Shown here piece by piece: positions 23,094 to 29,020 of a stretch of 43,419 bases of DNA (position 1 is its first letter; every line of letters starts with the position of its first letter). Both the position numbers and the translations under genes were made by a program. The notes beneath the pieces are model-generated. The model was not told where the DNA came from, made no database searches, and worked only from the letters and a program-made list of their open reading frames with translations. Origin of the DNA: a virus; the IMG/VR virus record IMGVR_UViG_3300035661_000125, positions 1 through 43,419 of that record; one strand, given 5' to 3'.

Positions 23094-23468
23094 TTACTCG
23101 CCCACTGCCTCGGAGCTGTACTTGCCCCGGATGTTGGCGCCGAAATACTTGCCGGCCGACTCGGCTTGCACCAGGCCTTGCGCCGTCTCGGGCGGCACGT
23201 CCTTGTAGTGGTAGACCTTGCCGCCTTTGAAGCGCAGCGCGAGGGTTTGGGTGGCAGGGTCATAGCCCTGTCCGTCGATCATCGTCGACTGAACACTGGT
23301 CAAGGGAATCATGGCAATACTCCTGTGGGTAAGCAGGGGGTGAATGGCCAAAGCAGCCAAGGCTGCCCAGCCGACAAAGCCGACCACTTGATGGACGGCG
23401 AACAGCACCAGCCAGAACAGGCTGGTGAATGCGGATGTCTTGCGGGCGCCGATGTAGGTCGCTCTCAT
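23094..23468 (-). CDS. KTSC-domain protein with upstream membrane segment
   Basis: 124 residues if ATG 23468 (ATGA overlap) is used. The C-terminal 72 residues are a KTSC domain: VQSTMIDGQGYDPATQTLAL, GGKVYHYKDVPPETAQGLVQ, ESAGKYFGANIRG. A second start at 23312 has a perfect AGGAGT 6 bases upstream and gives the KTSC domain alone. The first 52 residues hold a hydrophobic region (FTSLFWLVLFAVHQVVGFVG). Two products from one frame are likely. KTSC function is poorly known, with RNA- or DNA-related roles suggested. Confidence 0.65.
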   Translation of the reverse strand: MRATYIGARKTSAFTSLFWLVLFAVHQVVGFVGWAALAALAIHPLLTHRSIAMIPLTSVQSTMIDGQGYDPATQTLALRFKGGKVYHYKDVPPETAQGLVQAESAGKYFGANIRGKYSSEAVGE

Positions 23469-23899
23469 GCCCGGATGTCCTCGGTGACCTGGACGTTGAG
23501 CCAGCCAGACCGGATCGCCAGGGCGGCGCAGTCATCGGCGTTGACCTTCAGCTCGAAGGGCTTGGTCCGCACACGGAAGGGCTTGGAGGTGCGCAGGTAC
23601 TTGGCCTCATCCCAGACTGCCGGGATGGCAACGCGCAGCGGGTCATGGCCACCAAGCCTGCGGTTGTGCTCGATGGCGGCCTCGCGCTCGTGGACGTGCA
23701 AGGCCTTGGCCTTCTCGATGTGCTCGCGGGTGAAGCCGGTGACCAGGAAGCCCATGCTGTACTTCGCGTCAGCGCGGTTGGCCACCTTCTTGGGTCGATC
23801 CGATGGCGCCCGCTTGGCCTTGGGTTGGGCCGCCGCCACCTTGGCCAGATCACCGGCTGTGACCTCCCGGCCACCGACCATGAACGTGACCTCAGCCAT
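23465..23899 (-). CDS. Unknown phage protein
   Basis: 144 residues; GGAG 7 bases before ATG 23899. It opens MAEVTFMVGGREVTAGDLAK and continues with a basic Ala/Lys/Pro linker (QPKAKRAPSDRPKKVANRAD), then a helical region (TGFTREHIEKAKALHVHERE) and a beta-rich end. No family recognised. It is second in the transcript that starts at 24,107. Confidence 0.5.
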   Translation of the reverse strand: MAEVTFMVGGREVTAGDLAKVAAAQPKAKRAPSDRPKKVANRADAKYSMGFLVTGFTREHIEKAKALHVHEREAAIEHNRRLGGHDPLRVAIPAVWDEAKYLRTSKPFRVRTKPFELKVNADDCAALAIRSGWLNVQVTEDIRA

Positions 23900-24107
23900 G
23901 GGCCGGCTCCTGAGCCTGAGTGGTGCCTTGCACCCCGTTCAGGCGCCGCGCGGCGGCCAGCTCGTACTCGGACGGTGCCCGGACCACGTACCACTGGCCA
24001 GGCCCCAGGTCGCTGTCAACGACCACCCGGCGAGGGGATTCCTTGGTCAAAAGCCAGTAGCACTGCTCCCTGGCATCCGTCGGTGAGGTAGACGAAACGG
24101 TCAACAT
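23892..24107 (-). CDS. Unknown first gene of the minus-strand accessory transcript
   Basis: 71 residues from ATG 24107. Its start is 7 bases after a TAGACT -10 box, so the mRNA probably begins at or next to the ATG and is leaderless. Sequence: LTVSSTSPTDAREQCYWLLT, VVVDSDLGPGQWYVVRAPSE, ending in a Gln/His-rich tail. No function recognised. The operator-like GGTAGAC-N5-GGTCAAC (24,087-24,106) lies inside its first codons. Confidence 0.55.
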   Translation of the reverse strand: MLTVSSTSPTDAREQCYWLLTKESPRRVVVDSDLGPGQWYVVRAPSEYELAAARRLNGVQGTTQAQEPAHG

Positions 24108-24114
24108 GCTGCGC

Positions 24115-24142
24115 AGTCTACCTGCGCGGTGCAATTTGTCAA
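24115..24142 (-). promoter_or_regulatory. Strong minus-strand promoter, leaderless
   Basis: TTGACA (24,142-24,137), a 16-base spacer and TAGACT (24,120-24,115), then 7 bases to ATG 24107. Two TTGTCAACC words overlap the -35 and the sequence behind it, 11 bases apart, and look like repressor sites. The same CGCAGGTAGACT sequence occurs near 15.1 kb, and TAGACT with the same 7-base spacing to ATG occurs before the Cro-like gene. Confidence 0.75.
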
Positions 24143-24234
24143 CCTTTTGTCAACCAAAGCTCCAGCCGGTCGACGCCAGTCGACGGGTAAGGGGTTCTGA
24201 CGTAGGAAGAACACCTTACCTATGTATCGGTTTC

Positions 24235-24462
24235 GTGTGCAGAAATGGCCTAAGTTGTTGTCAGGCGCGCGTTGTGGATAAGTTATCCACCGATTTTGAA
24301 ACGATTAGTTACTGTCAGCGTAACAGACTTGCACGCAGATGCACTGCAGAAATCGCCTAAGTGCTTGATTCCATTACTTGTTGATAAGGTGTGCACAACT
24401 TGTACACAGGCCCAAACCTGCTGCGCAGATGCACTGCAGAAATGCGCTAAGTGCTTGTCACG
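24235..24462 (+). repeat. Three iterons, candidate replication origin
   Basis: The word TGCAGAAAT-N-GCCTAAGT, or a close variant, is repeated near 24,238, 24,345 and 24,435, with starts 107 and 90 bases apart. Copies 2 and 3 share a longer unit that begins GCAGATGCAC and ends AAGTGCTTG. Two abutting DnaA boxes lie between copies 1 and 2. The AT content is higher than in flanking genes. Iterons plus DnaA boxes in the only long gene-free region point to a theta-type origin or a multi-site operator. Confidence 0.6.
24273..24291. promoter_or_regulatory. Inverted pair of DnaA boxes
   Basis: TGTGGATAA (24,273-24,281) and TTATCCACC (24,283-24,291) are head-to-head copies of the DnaA box TTATCCACA, one perfect and one with a single change, separated by one base. 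They lie inside the iteron region. Confidence 0.65.
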
Positions 24463-24587
24463 CATCATGTACACCATCTGGGTATCCAGGCCTTGTGCGA
24501 CGTGATCGCGCATCTGAATCCTTCGGATTGCCCCTCCAAACCAGTCGGGAATTGCCCCTTTAGGGGGTTGCCGTCGTTTCGTTTTGG

Positions 24588-24617
24588 TTGACTCGGTATA
24601 CCTTTTCGGCAGACAAT
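24588..24617 (+). promoter_or_regulatory. Early plus-strand promoter with operator
   Basis: TTGACT (24,588-24,593), then an operator-like GGTATACC (24,595-24,602) in the spacer, and GACAAT (24,612-24,617) as -10 with an 18-base spacer. It would drive the early genes from 25,017. The GGTATACC word recurs at other promoters (31.5, 35.0 and 36.5 kb), so it is probably under the phage repressor. Confidence 0.55.
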
Positions 24618-24942
24618 TTGGTCGTCGATTCGGCGGCAACGCTGAATGAGACGGCCAGTAGCTGGGACCAGCCTGGTGGCGCCGATAGGCCGAGTGAGGC
24701 AGCACCTGAAGCCGAGCGAAGCAGAGCCCACCACCTGCAGCGAACCGAACGTACCGACCTGAACGGCGCAGCAATCGTCGGACTCCGGAGGTCATGTGAC
24801 CGAAGGGAAGCCCAAGGCCCTGGCCCGTGGCGAGAGGTGATCCCACAACTTGGGACCAACGAATCAAGGACACCCCCCCCCACCGATGTGACTGGTGGGG
24901 CTGCGTGCCGCTCGGGATGAGTGGTGGAGACGCAGCGAGGCT
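24618..24942 (+). other. Leader region without a convincing gene
   Basis: About 325 bases between the early promoter and the first hairpin repeat. Open frames exist but have no ribosome-binding site or protein-like composition. It contains repeated CGAG(T/C)GA(G/A)GC-like words (near 24,690, 24,714 and 24,935) and a CCCCACC/GGTGGGG hairpin at about 24,878-24,900. It may be a structured or regulatory leader RNA. Confidence 0.35.
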
Positions 24943-24991
24943 GATTTCAGCCACTTGCCCAGCTCGCTGGGCTTGTGAGTGCGATCCGCAC
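24943..24991 (+). repeat. Family I hairpin repeat, copy 1
   Basis: CAGCCACTTGCCCA-loop-TGGGCTTGTGAGTG followed by CGATCCGCAC. Copies also lie at 25,306, 26,040 and 27,408. It precedes the first early gene by about 25 bases. Confidence 0.75.
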
Positions 24992-25016
24992 TGTCACCCA
25001 CTCAAGGAGCCATCAC

Positions 25017-25307
25017 ATGGCCACTCTGCTTGCCTCCAAGACCGCCCGTGTTCGTCGCCACGTCGGTCACATCGTCCCCCACTTCACCGACCGGGACTAT
25101 CGCCACCTGGTCCATGCCTGTGCCGAGTCCCCCCGCCGTGCCATCCGTGCCGTGAAGGCTGGTGAGCACCAGGCGCTGGTCGACGGCTGGGTCAACGGTG
25201 CCGCTGTCGAGGCGGCCCCTGCCCCTGCCCCGGCACCCACCCCTGCGGTGGCCAAGGGCAAGGGCAAGAAGTCCCTCGGTGAGCTGGCTGCCCAGCTCCA
25301 GCACTGA
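25017..25307 (+). CDS. Early gene 1, unknown basic protein
   Basis: 96 residues; AAGGAG 7 bases before ATG 25017. Basic and His-rich N-terminal half (LASKTARVRRHVGHIVPHFT), then an Ala/Pro linker and a Lys-rich end (KGKGKKSLGELAAQLQH). It may bind nucleic acid. It is first in the early plus-strand operon, between two family I hairpins. Confidence 0.6.
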   Translation: MATLLASKTARVRRHVGHIVPHFTDRDYRHLVHACAESPRRAIRAVKAGEHQALVDGWVNGAAVEAAPAPAPAPTPAVAKGKGKKSLGELAAQLQH

Positions 25308-25350
25308 TCTCAGCCACGCAGCCCATCACGGTGGGCTGGTGAGTGCGATC
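25306..25350 (+). repeat. Family I hairpin repeat, copy 2
   Basis: GATCTCAGCCACGCAGCCCA-loop-TGGGCTGGTGAGTGCGATC. The stem base pairs differ from copy 1, but pairing is kept (AGCCCA/TGGGCT). It starts at the stop of early gene 1 and ends 14 bases before the next ATG. Confidence 0.75.
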
Positions 25351-25363
25351 AACAGGAGAACGC

Positions 25364-25645
25364 ATGGCTCTGAAGATGACCCCCGAGCACCAGGCCCGGA
25401 TCCAGGAAGCGATCAAGCCCCTGGACACCCCAGCAAACCGTGCGGGGTATGTGGCCTCCAACCTCAGCGACCTTCGCTATCACTGGGATCTGCTGCGTGC
25501 CGCCGGCCTGATCCCCTTTGTGTGCAGCGAGCTGTACCCCTACCTCAACGATGACCACATCGGCTCAGCGATGCGGCATCTGGTCCAACCCCTGAGCCAG
25601 GAGGCGCCATGCAGCGACTGCAAGACACCGACGCTTTCATCCTGA
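25364..25645 (+). CDS. Early gene 2, unknown
   Basis: 93 residues; CAGGAG before ATG 25364. Core: EHQARIQEAIKPLDTPANRA, LSDLRYHWDLLRAAGLIPFV, then SELYPYLNDDHIGSAMRHLV. It has the look of the small helical phage proteins found near DUF932 genes. Its end overlaps early gene 3 by 37 bases, and the last ~15 residues may be frame noise. Function unknown. Confidence 0.6.
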   Translation: MALKMTPEHQARIQEAIKPLDTPANRAGYVASNLSDLRYHWDLLRAAGLIPFVCSELYPYLNDDHIGSAMRHLVQPLSQEAPCSDCKTPTLSS

Positions 25646-25857
25646 TCCAGGCCAACGTAGCGATGCACTCGCTGCGTGACCTGGACCAGCGCGATCCCCA
25701 AACCCAGCGGCGCATCCGGGATGCCGTTGAGCCTTTCTACCGGCGCCTTCTGGGCAACGGTCACAGCCCGGCCATGGCAGTAGACCTCCTCAAGGAGGTG
25801 GTGCTGCCCTCAACCCCAAGGAGTAGCGATGTCCCGCATGACCAGCCAGCAGTTTGA
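25609..25857 (+). CDS. Early gene 3, unknown
   Basis: 82 residues; CAGGAGG 5 bases before ATG 25609. Helical (QRLQDTDAFILIQANVAMHS; IRDAVEPFYRRLLGNGHSPA). It overlaps both neighbours, so translation is coupled. No motif recognised. Confidence 0.6.
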   Translation: MQRLQDTDAFILIQANVAMHSLRDLDQRDPQTQRRIRDAVEPFYRRLLGNGHSPAMAVDLLKEVVLPSTPRSSDVPHDQPAV

Positions 25858-26041
25858 CGTAGCGCTGCGTGCCGCCCAGCTCATGAAGACCGGCGGTGGC
25901 AGCTTCGCTCACAACATCGGCTCGGCCCTCCTGTATGCCGATGCCTACAACCAGCAGCGCCTACACGACGCCTTCCCGGACCTGTTCGAGAAGTACGCCG
26001 CCGAGGCTGCCGCCATCCGCTCGGCCCCCACCACCGCTTGA
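25829..26041 (+). CDS. Early gene 4, unknown
   Basis: 70 residues; AAGGAG before ATG 25829. Helical (SQQFDVALRAAQLMKTGGGS; NIGSALLYADAYNQQRLHDA; FPDLFEKYAAEAAA). It ends at the next family I hairpin. Function unknown. Confidence 0.6.
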   Translation: MSRMTSQQFDVALRAAQLMKTGGGSFAHNIGSALLYADAYNQQRLHDAFPDLFEKYAAEAAAIRSAPTTA

Positions 26042-26087
26042 TCTCAGCCACTTGGGCAACCAGCCCAAGTGAGTGCGATCCCCGCAC
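26040..26087 (+). repeat. Family I hairpin repeat, copy 3
   Basis: CACTTGGGC-AACCA-GCCCAAGTG is a perfect 9-bp stem, the best pairing of the four copies, followed by AGTGCGATCCCCGCAC. It lies between early genes 4 and 5. Confidence 0.78.
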
Positions 26088-26103
26088 ATCACCAGGAGAT
26101 GCC

Positions 26104-26388
26104 ATGTTCCATATCCCTGCACACAAGAACGTCGAACACCCAGCGGCGCAAGCGCTGGCGTCGATGTTGCCTGAGCGTGACTGCTCGACAGCGAACTTCA
26201 CCATCAAGGTCGACCAGGCCGAAGGCCACGGTCACTTTGAGCACAAGCAGCGCGGCGATGAGTGTGGCGGCGGCCTGTGGTTCAACGGCAATGAGCTGAC
26301 CGACTTCGACGGGGCCATGGCCTTGCCTGGTGAGGTGGGCCACGCCCTGCGTGACGCCGGCTTCATCGTCGGCCCCGACTTCCTCTGA
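26104..26388 (+). CDS. Early gene 5, unknown
   Basis: 94 residues; CAGGAG before ATG 26104. Two parts: a short helix (VEHPAAQALASMLPERDCST) and a beta-rich domain (NFTIKVDQAEGHGHFEHKQR; DECGGGLWFNGNELTDFDG). The pattern is one I have seen in other phages without a known function. Confidence 0.58.
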   Translation: MFHIPAHKNVEHPAAQALASMLPERDCSTANFTIKVDQAEGHGHFEHKQRGDECGGGLWFNGNELTDFDGAMALPGEVGHALRDAGFIVGPDFL

Positions 26389-26392
26389 TGAC

Positions 26393-26425
26393 AGCGGTGC
26401 AGCGCCTTGCGGGGCGCTGACCAGT
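26393..26425 (+). repeat. Family II hairpin repeat, copy 1
   Basis: GGT-g-CAGCGCC-TTGC-GGGGCGCTG-ACC: a stem of 7 or more pairs with a bulged G, then 27 bases to the next ATG. Other copies lie at 26,691 and 28,915. The outer part of the stem covaries between copies. Confidence 0.7.
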
Positions 26426-26451
26426 GTCACCACGTCGAAAGGAGAGCCCCG

Positions 26452-26685
26452 ATGAGACGCCCCCGCAACCCCTGCATCTACACCGGCCGAGTGGGCAGGA
26501 AGATGAGCCCACCCAGGGTGGTCCGCACCCGCCGCATCAGCCGCCGCATGGTCTTTTGCCTCAATGGCCCATTGGCTGGCTACAGGTTGTGCATGGACGC
26601 CAGTGGCGGCTTCAACACCCTGCCACTGGTGATAGCCGGCACCGCAGGCCACTACGCCGATGGCACCTGGGTGCCCTTCAACTGA
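26452..26685 (+). CDS. Early gene 6, unknown basic protein
   Basis: 77 residues; AAAGGAG before ATG 26452. Arg-rich N-terminus (MRRPRNPCIYTGRVGRKMSP; VVRTRRISRRMVF), then a small beta-rich part. It lies between two family II hairpins. Function unknown. Confidence 0.55.
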   Translation: MRRPRNPCIYTGRVGRKMSPPRVVRTRRISRRMVFCLNGPLAGYRLCMDASGGFNTLPLVIAGTAGHYADGTWVPFN

Positions 26686-26690
26686 CAACC

Positions 26691-26728
26691 CATCGGTGCA
26701 GCGCTTCACCCAGGAGCGCTGACCGATG
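26691..26728 (+). repeat. Family II hairpin repeat, copy 2
   Basis: CATCGGT-g-CAGCGCT-loop-AGCGCTG-ACCGATG: 14 perfect pairs around a bulged G. It is the longest copy, 31 bases upstream of the next ATG. Confidence 0.78.
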
Positions 26729-26759
26729 CGCTGTGCATCGCCATATAAGGAGAACCCCT

Positions 26760-27239
26760 ATGGGCCGATCAGTTTCAACCCCAACCGACGCCCGGCACGT
26801 CGTTTACCAGTCCTTTGAGTGTGAGGACGACGACTGCGCCAGCTACGTTTTCCGATTCAAGCTGGGTGATTTGCGCGATGCCCTGTGCGCCACCTTTGCC
26901 AGCGTCTCCCCCGACGACCGCTGGCTGGACCGCGAGGACCGCGCTATTGCCGGCAACAGCTTCGCCTACTTTGGTGTGAGCGAATACTACGGCCTGGTGG
27001 CCATCTGGGTGGTCCCCAAGGAGCCCGACTGGTGTGAGCGGCCCGGCTGGGAAGGCCTGCGGGACCGCTGGATCGACTCGATCGGTCCCAAGTTCACCGC
27101 CACGGTGTCAGGCGTGTTTGGCCAGGATCTGGTCAAGCAAGGCACCTTCAGCAACGGGGAGGCGTTTTTCCAGCCCAAGAACGGCCAGCACAAAGGCGCC
27201 ATGGGTCTGGGCTTCAGCTCGAAGGAGGGCTGGCTGTGA
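26760..27239 (+). CDS. Early gene 7, conserved phage protein
   Basis: 159 residues; AAGGAG before ATG 26760. Opening MGRSVSTPTDARHVVYQSFE, then VFRFKLGDLRDALCATFASV, DDRWLDREDRAIAGNSFAYF and GVSEYYGLVAIWVVPK. This is a phage-typical family with the 'S.S.P......Y.DF.ED...L.......D.W..RE......N....FGVSEY.GL...W..P' layout. No known activity. It is coupled to the next small gene. Confidence 0.68.
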   Translation: MGRSVSTPTDARHVVYQSFECEDDDCASYVFRFKLGDLRDALCATFASVSPDDRWLDREDRAIAGNSFAYFGVSEYYGLVAIWVVPKEPDWCERPGWEGLRDRWIDSIGPKFTATVSGVFGQDLVKQGTFSNGEAFFQPKNGQHKGAMGLGFSSKEGWL

Positions 27240-27379
27240 TTGATGACTACAAACCCGAGGAAGACGACTGGGCCGAGCGGCTGATGGAAGCCGCTGCCAC
27301 GGTGGTCGACGCTGTGATTGTGCTGGCCGTGTTTGGTGGCTCGATCGCAGCAGCCTTCTACAGCTTGCCCACGCCCTAA
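27236..27379 (+). CDS. 47-residue membrane protein
   Basis: GTG 27236 overlaps the previous stop (GTGA) and has AAGGAGG 8 bases upstream. An acidic N-terminus (IDDYKPEEDDWAERLMEAAA) is followed by one membrane segment (VDAVIVLAVFGGSIAAAFYS). A small inner-membrane peptide of unknown role; superinfection exclusion is a possibility only. Confidence 0.6.
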   Translation: MIDDYKPEEDDWAERLMEAAATVVDAVIVLAVFGGSIAAAFYSLPTP

Positions 27380-27407
27380 GGTCTACCTGACAGGCTGACC
27401 GTCTACC

Positions 27408-27458
27408 GATCTCAGCCGCTTGCCCACCTCGGTGGGCTTGCGAGTGCGATCCCCGCAC
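27408..27458 (+). repeat. Family I hairpin repeat, copy 4
   Basis: CAGCCGCTTGCCCAC-loop-GTGGGCTTGCGAGTG followed by CGATCCCCGCAC. The C-G change near the stem base (CGC/GCG in place of CAC/GTG) keeps pairing, which is evidence for a selected structure. GTCTACC words flank it upstream (27,381 and 27,401). Confidence 0.78.
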
Positions 27459-27472
27459 GACAAGGAGAGTTC

Positions 27473-27742
27473 ATGTCAACACCCGATAAAGCCAGGCTGC
27501 AACTGGACATCGAAAACACTTGGCACAGCCGCGCCAAGGCGCGAGGCCTCGCCCCCAACACCATGGCCTATAAGCGGGCCGAGATCGAGTTTTTCACCGG
27601 GGCCATGACGGCGATCAACGCCCTGCACCCCAACACCGTGAACGTCGGCAAGCTGAGCGAGATGGTTCCAGTGGCGTGGGTCATCCACCTTGTCAGTGGT
27701 CGCTCCGTGACCCCGCTGGAGCAGCCGAGCCATGCGGGCTGA
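27473..27742 (+). CDS. Early gene 8, unknown
   Basis: 89 residues; AAGGAG before ATG 27473. KARLQLDIENTWHSRAKARG, then LAPNTMAYKRAEIEFFTGAM and LSEMVPVAWVIHLVSGRSVT. A recurrent small phage protein type with no known function. It overlaps the next start by 11 bases. Confidence 0.6.
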   Translation: MSTPDKARLQLDIENTWHSRAKARGLAPNTMAYKRAEIEFFTGAMTAINALHPNTVNVGKLSEMVPVAWVIHLVSGRSVTPLEQPSHAG

Positions 27743-27905
27743 CGCTGTGATCCAGGCAGCCCTGGTGCTGCTCTACAAGTGGCGCAACCGCCAGATCACC
27801 TGCGGCACCCTAGCCACCGCCAAGGCGATGCGCAAGCAAGGCATCCCGCTGGAGGTGACGCTCAAGGTGCTGGTGCCCGGCTCGGCGTGGCGGTGCCGGC
27901 AATGA
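27732..27905 (+). CDS. 57-residue helical protein
   Basis: ATG 27732 lies inside the end of early gene 8, and its stop overlaps the next ATG (ATGA). Sequence: RADAVIQAALVLLYKWRNRQ, ITCGTLATAKAMRKQGIPLE; basic and helical. Unknown. Confidence 0.55.
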   Translation: MRADAVIQAALVLLYKWRNRQITCGTLATAKAMRKQGIPLEVTLKVLVPGSAWRCRQ

Positions 27906-28099
27906 GCCACGTCACATCACGCCGCGTCACCGCTCAGGTGAAACAGCCTGAGTCCCACAACCCGTTCAAGGCCCGCGACTTCGACCTGATGCTCGGGGCC
28001 ACGAACACCGATCGCCAAAACATCCTCGAAGCCAGACGCATCCTGCGTCAGATTGGCTACGAGGTGAAGGGCGACCCCGTCATTCACAAGGAGGGCTGA
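27902..28099 (+). CDS. 65-residue unknown protein
   Basis: ATGA overlap at the start and TGATG overlap at the end put it in a coupled chain. RRVTAQVKQPESHNPFKARD, then LMLGATNTDRQNILEARRIL and RQIGYEVKGDPVIHKEG. Function unknown. Confidence 0.55.
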   Translation: MSHVTSRRVTAQVKQPESHNPFKARDFDLMLGATNTDRQNILEARRILRQIGYEVKGDPVIHKEG

Positions 28100-28347
28100 T
28101 GCCCATCACCGTCTACATCGAGCCCCGTCAAACCTACGGGGTCTGGCGGCTGTACCCGGTCAACGACCACGCCAAAGCGCTGGCCAACATCGCCGGCACC
28201 AAGACGCTGGAACCAAAAACGATTCGCCTGGCCATGGAGGGCTTGGGCGCATCGCTGAAGGTCAGCAATCAGAACCTGACCGGCGTGGTCAACGCCATGG
28301 TCTTCAACAAAGGAGTGCGAGATGCCCAAAGTGACTTTGCACGATGA
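28099..28347 (+). CDS. 82-residue unknown protein
   Basis: Starts at the overlap with the previous stop. MPITVYIEPRQTYGVWRLYP, VNDHAKALANIAGTKTLEPK, then a helical segment. The end overlaps the next gene by 26 bases. Unknown. Confidence 0.58.
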   Translation: MPITVYIEPRQTYGVWRLYPVNDHAKALANIAGTKTLEPKTIRLAMEGLGASLKVSNQNLTGVVNAMVFNKGVRDAQSDFAR

Positions 28348-28597
28348 CGTGCTGCAGGCCACGCTGGCTGATCTGGCCGACGCCGCCAAGCTCTGCAAGA
28401 GCGATGGGGCGGTCAGCTCGATCTGCACCGTAGTGGCCAACCTGATCGCCAACGCCGGCAGCTATGGCAACAGCAGCCAGCAAGGGGTGATGGACAGCGC
28501 CAGCAAGCTGGGCTTTGTGTGTGAGTTTTACCCCCGCATGGCGATCCGGGTGGGTTGGCTTTTTCATGGAGCAGGCAATGGGCGCACACATCCGTGA
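28322..28597 (+). CDS. 91-residue unknown protein
   Basis: AAAGGAG 7 bases before ATG 28322. Helical N-terminal two thirds (LQATLADLADAAKLCKSDGA; SSICTVVANLIANAGSYGNS). The last ~10 residues overlap the next small gene. Unknown. Confidence 0.58.
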   Translation: MPKVTLHDDVLQATLADLADAAKLCKSDGAVSSICTVVANLIANAGSYGNSSQQGVMDSASKLGFVCEFYPRMAIRVGWLFHGAGNGRTHP

Positions 28598-28676
28598 TCT
28601 GGTCGATCGCGGCGCTCTGTTTGTGGCCACCGCCGAACTATTCACCCCAGAGCCGGCCACCCAGGTAAATGCCTGA
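28578..28676 (+). CDS. Possible 32-residue protein
   Basis: GGAG 6 bases before ATG 28578 (an ATG at 28566 is also in frame). MGAHIRDLVDRGALFVATAE, then LFTPEPATQVNA. It fills the gap between two overlapping genes. Short, so uncertain. Confidence 0.4.
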   Translation: MGAHIRDLVDRGALFVATAELFTPEPATQVNA

Positions 28677-28704
28677 GGCTGAACTATTCACACCAGGAGT
28701 TTTT

Positions 28705-28947
28705 ATGCAAACGATCACGACGCGATACATGCCGTACACAGCTCGGCTGCCATCCAGGATCCAGGCCAAGGCCACGAACGGCGAGCAAATTACGGTGTCC
28801 ACCCACAGCCTGCCAAGCGAACCCAGCAAGTGGCACCCAGGGTCCATTGACCGGCTCCACCGCCCTTGTGTGGGTCTGCCTGGACCCACCCTCACCTCGC
28901 TTCAGTGTGCGACCCCAGCCGTGCAGCGCCCCACCCCGGGGCGCTGA
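28705..28947 (+). CDS. Early gene, conserved N-terminus
   Basis: 80 residues; CAGGAG before ATG 28705. The first ~40 residues (MQTITTRYMPYTARLPSRIQ; AKATNGEQITVSTHSLPSE) match a small phage protein pattern ('MQTITT...P.....SR..A....G...T'). The rest is Pro-rich, runs into the family II hairpin and may be a frameshifted tail. Confidence 0.55.
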   Translation: MQTITTRYMPYTARLPSRIQAKATNGEQITVSTHSLPSEPSKWHPGSIDRLHRPCVGLPGPTLTSLQCATPAVQRPTPGR

Positions 28948-28955
28948 CGAGTGAG
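28915..28955 (+). repeat. Family II hairpin repeat, copy 3
   Basis: CGT-g-CAGCGCCCC-loop-GGGGCGCTG-ACG with the same bulged G as the other copies, here with a C-G closing pair. It overlaps the end of the preceding gene and precedes the terminator at 28,972. Confidence 0.7.
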
Positions 28956-28971
28956 GTCATCCCGACCCACC

Positions 28972-28995
28972 AAGCCACCTTCGGGTGGCTTTTTT
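28972..28995 (+). terminator. Rho-independent terminator
   Basis: AGCCACC-TTCG-GGTGGCT stem with a stable tetraloop followed by six T. It ends the first early operon and would limit read-through into the DUF932 gene. Confidence 0.9.
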
Positions 28996-29020
28996 GTTCC
29001 CGCAACTTTGAAAGTTCACC

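Noticed and set aside
24588-24920. 110-codon frame in the early leader
   Set aside because: It starts at the promoter itself, lacks a ribosome-binding site, and has a repetitive Arg/Glu/Ala composition.
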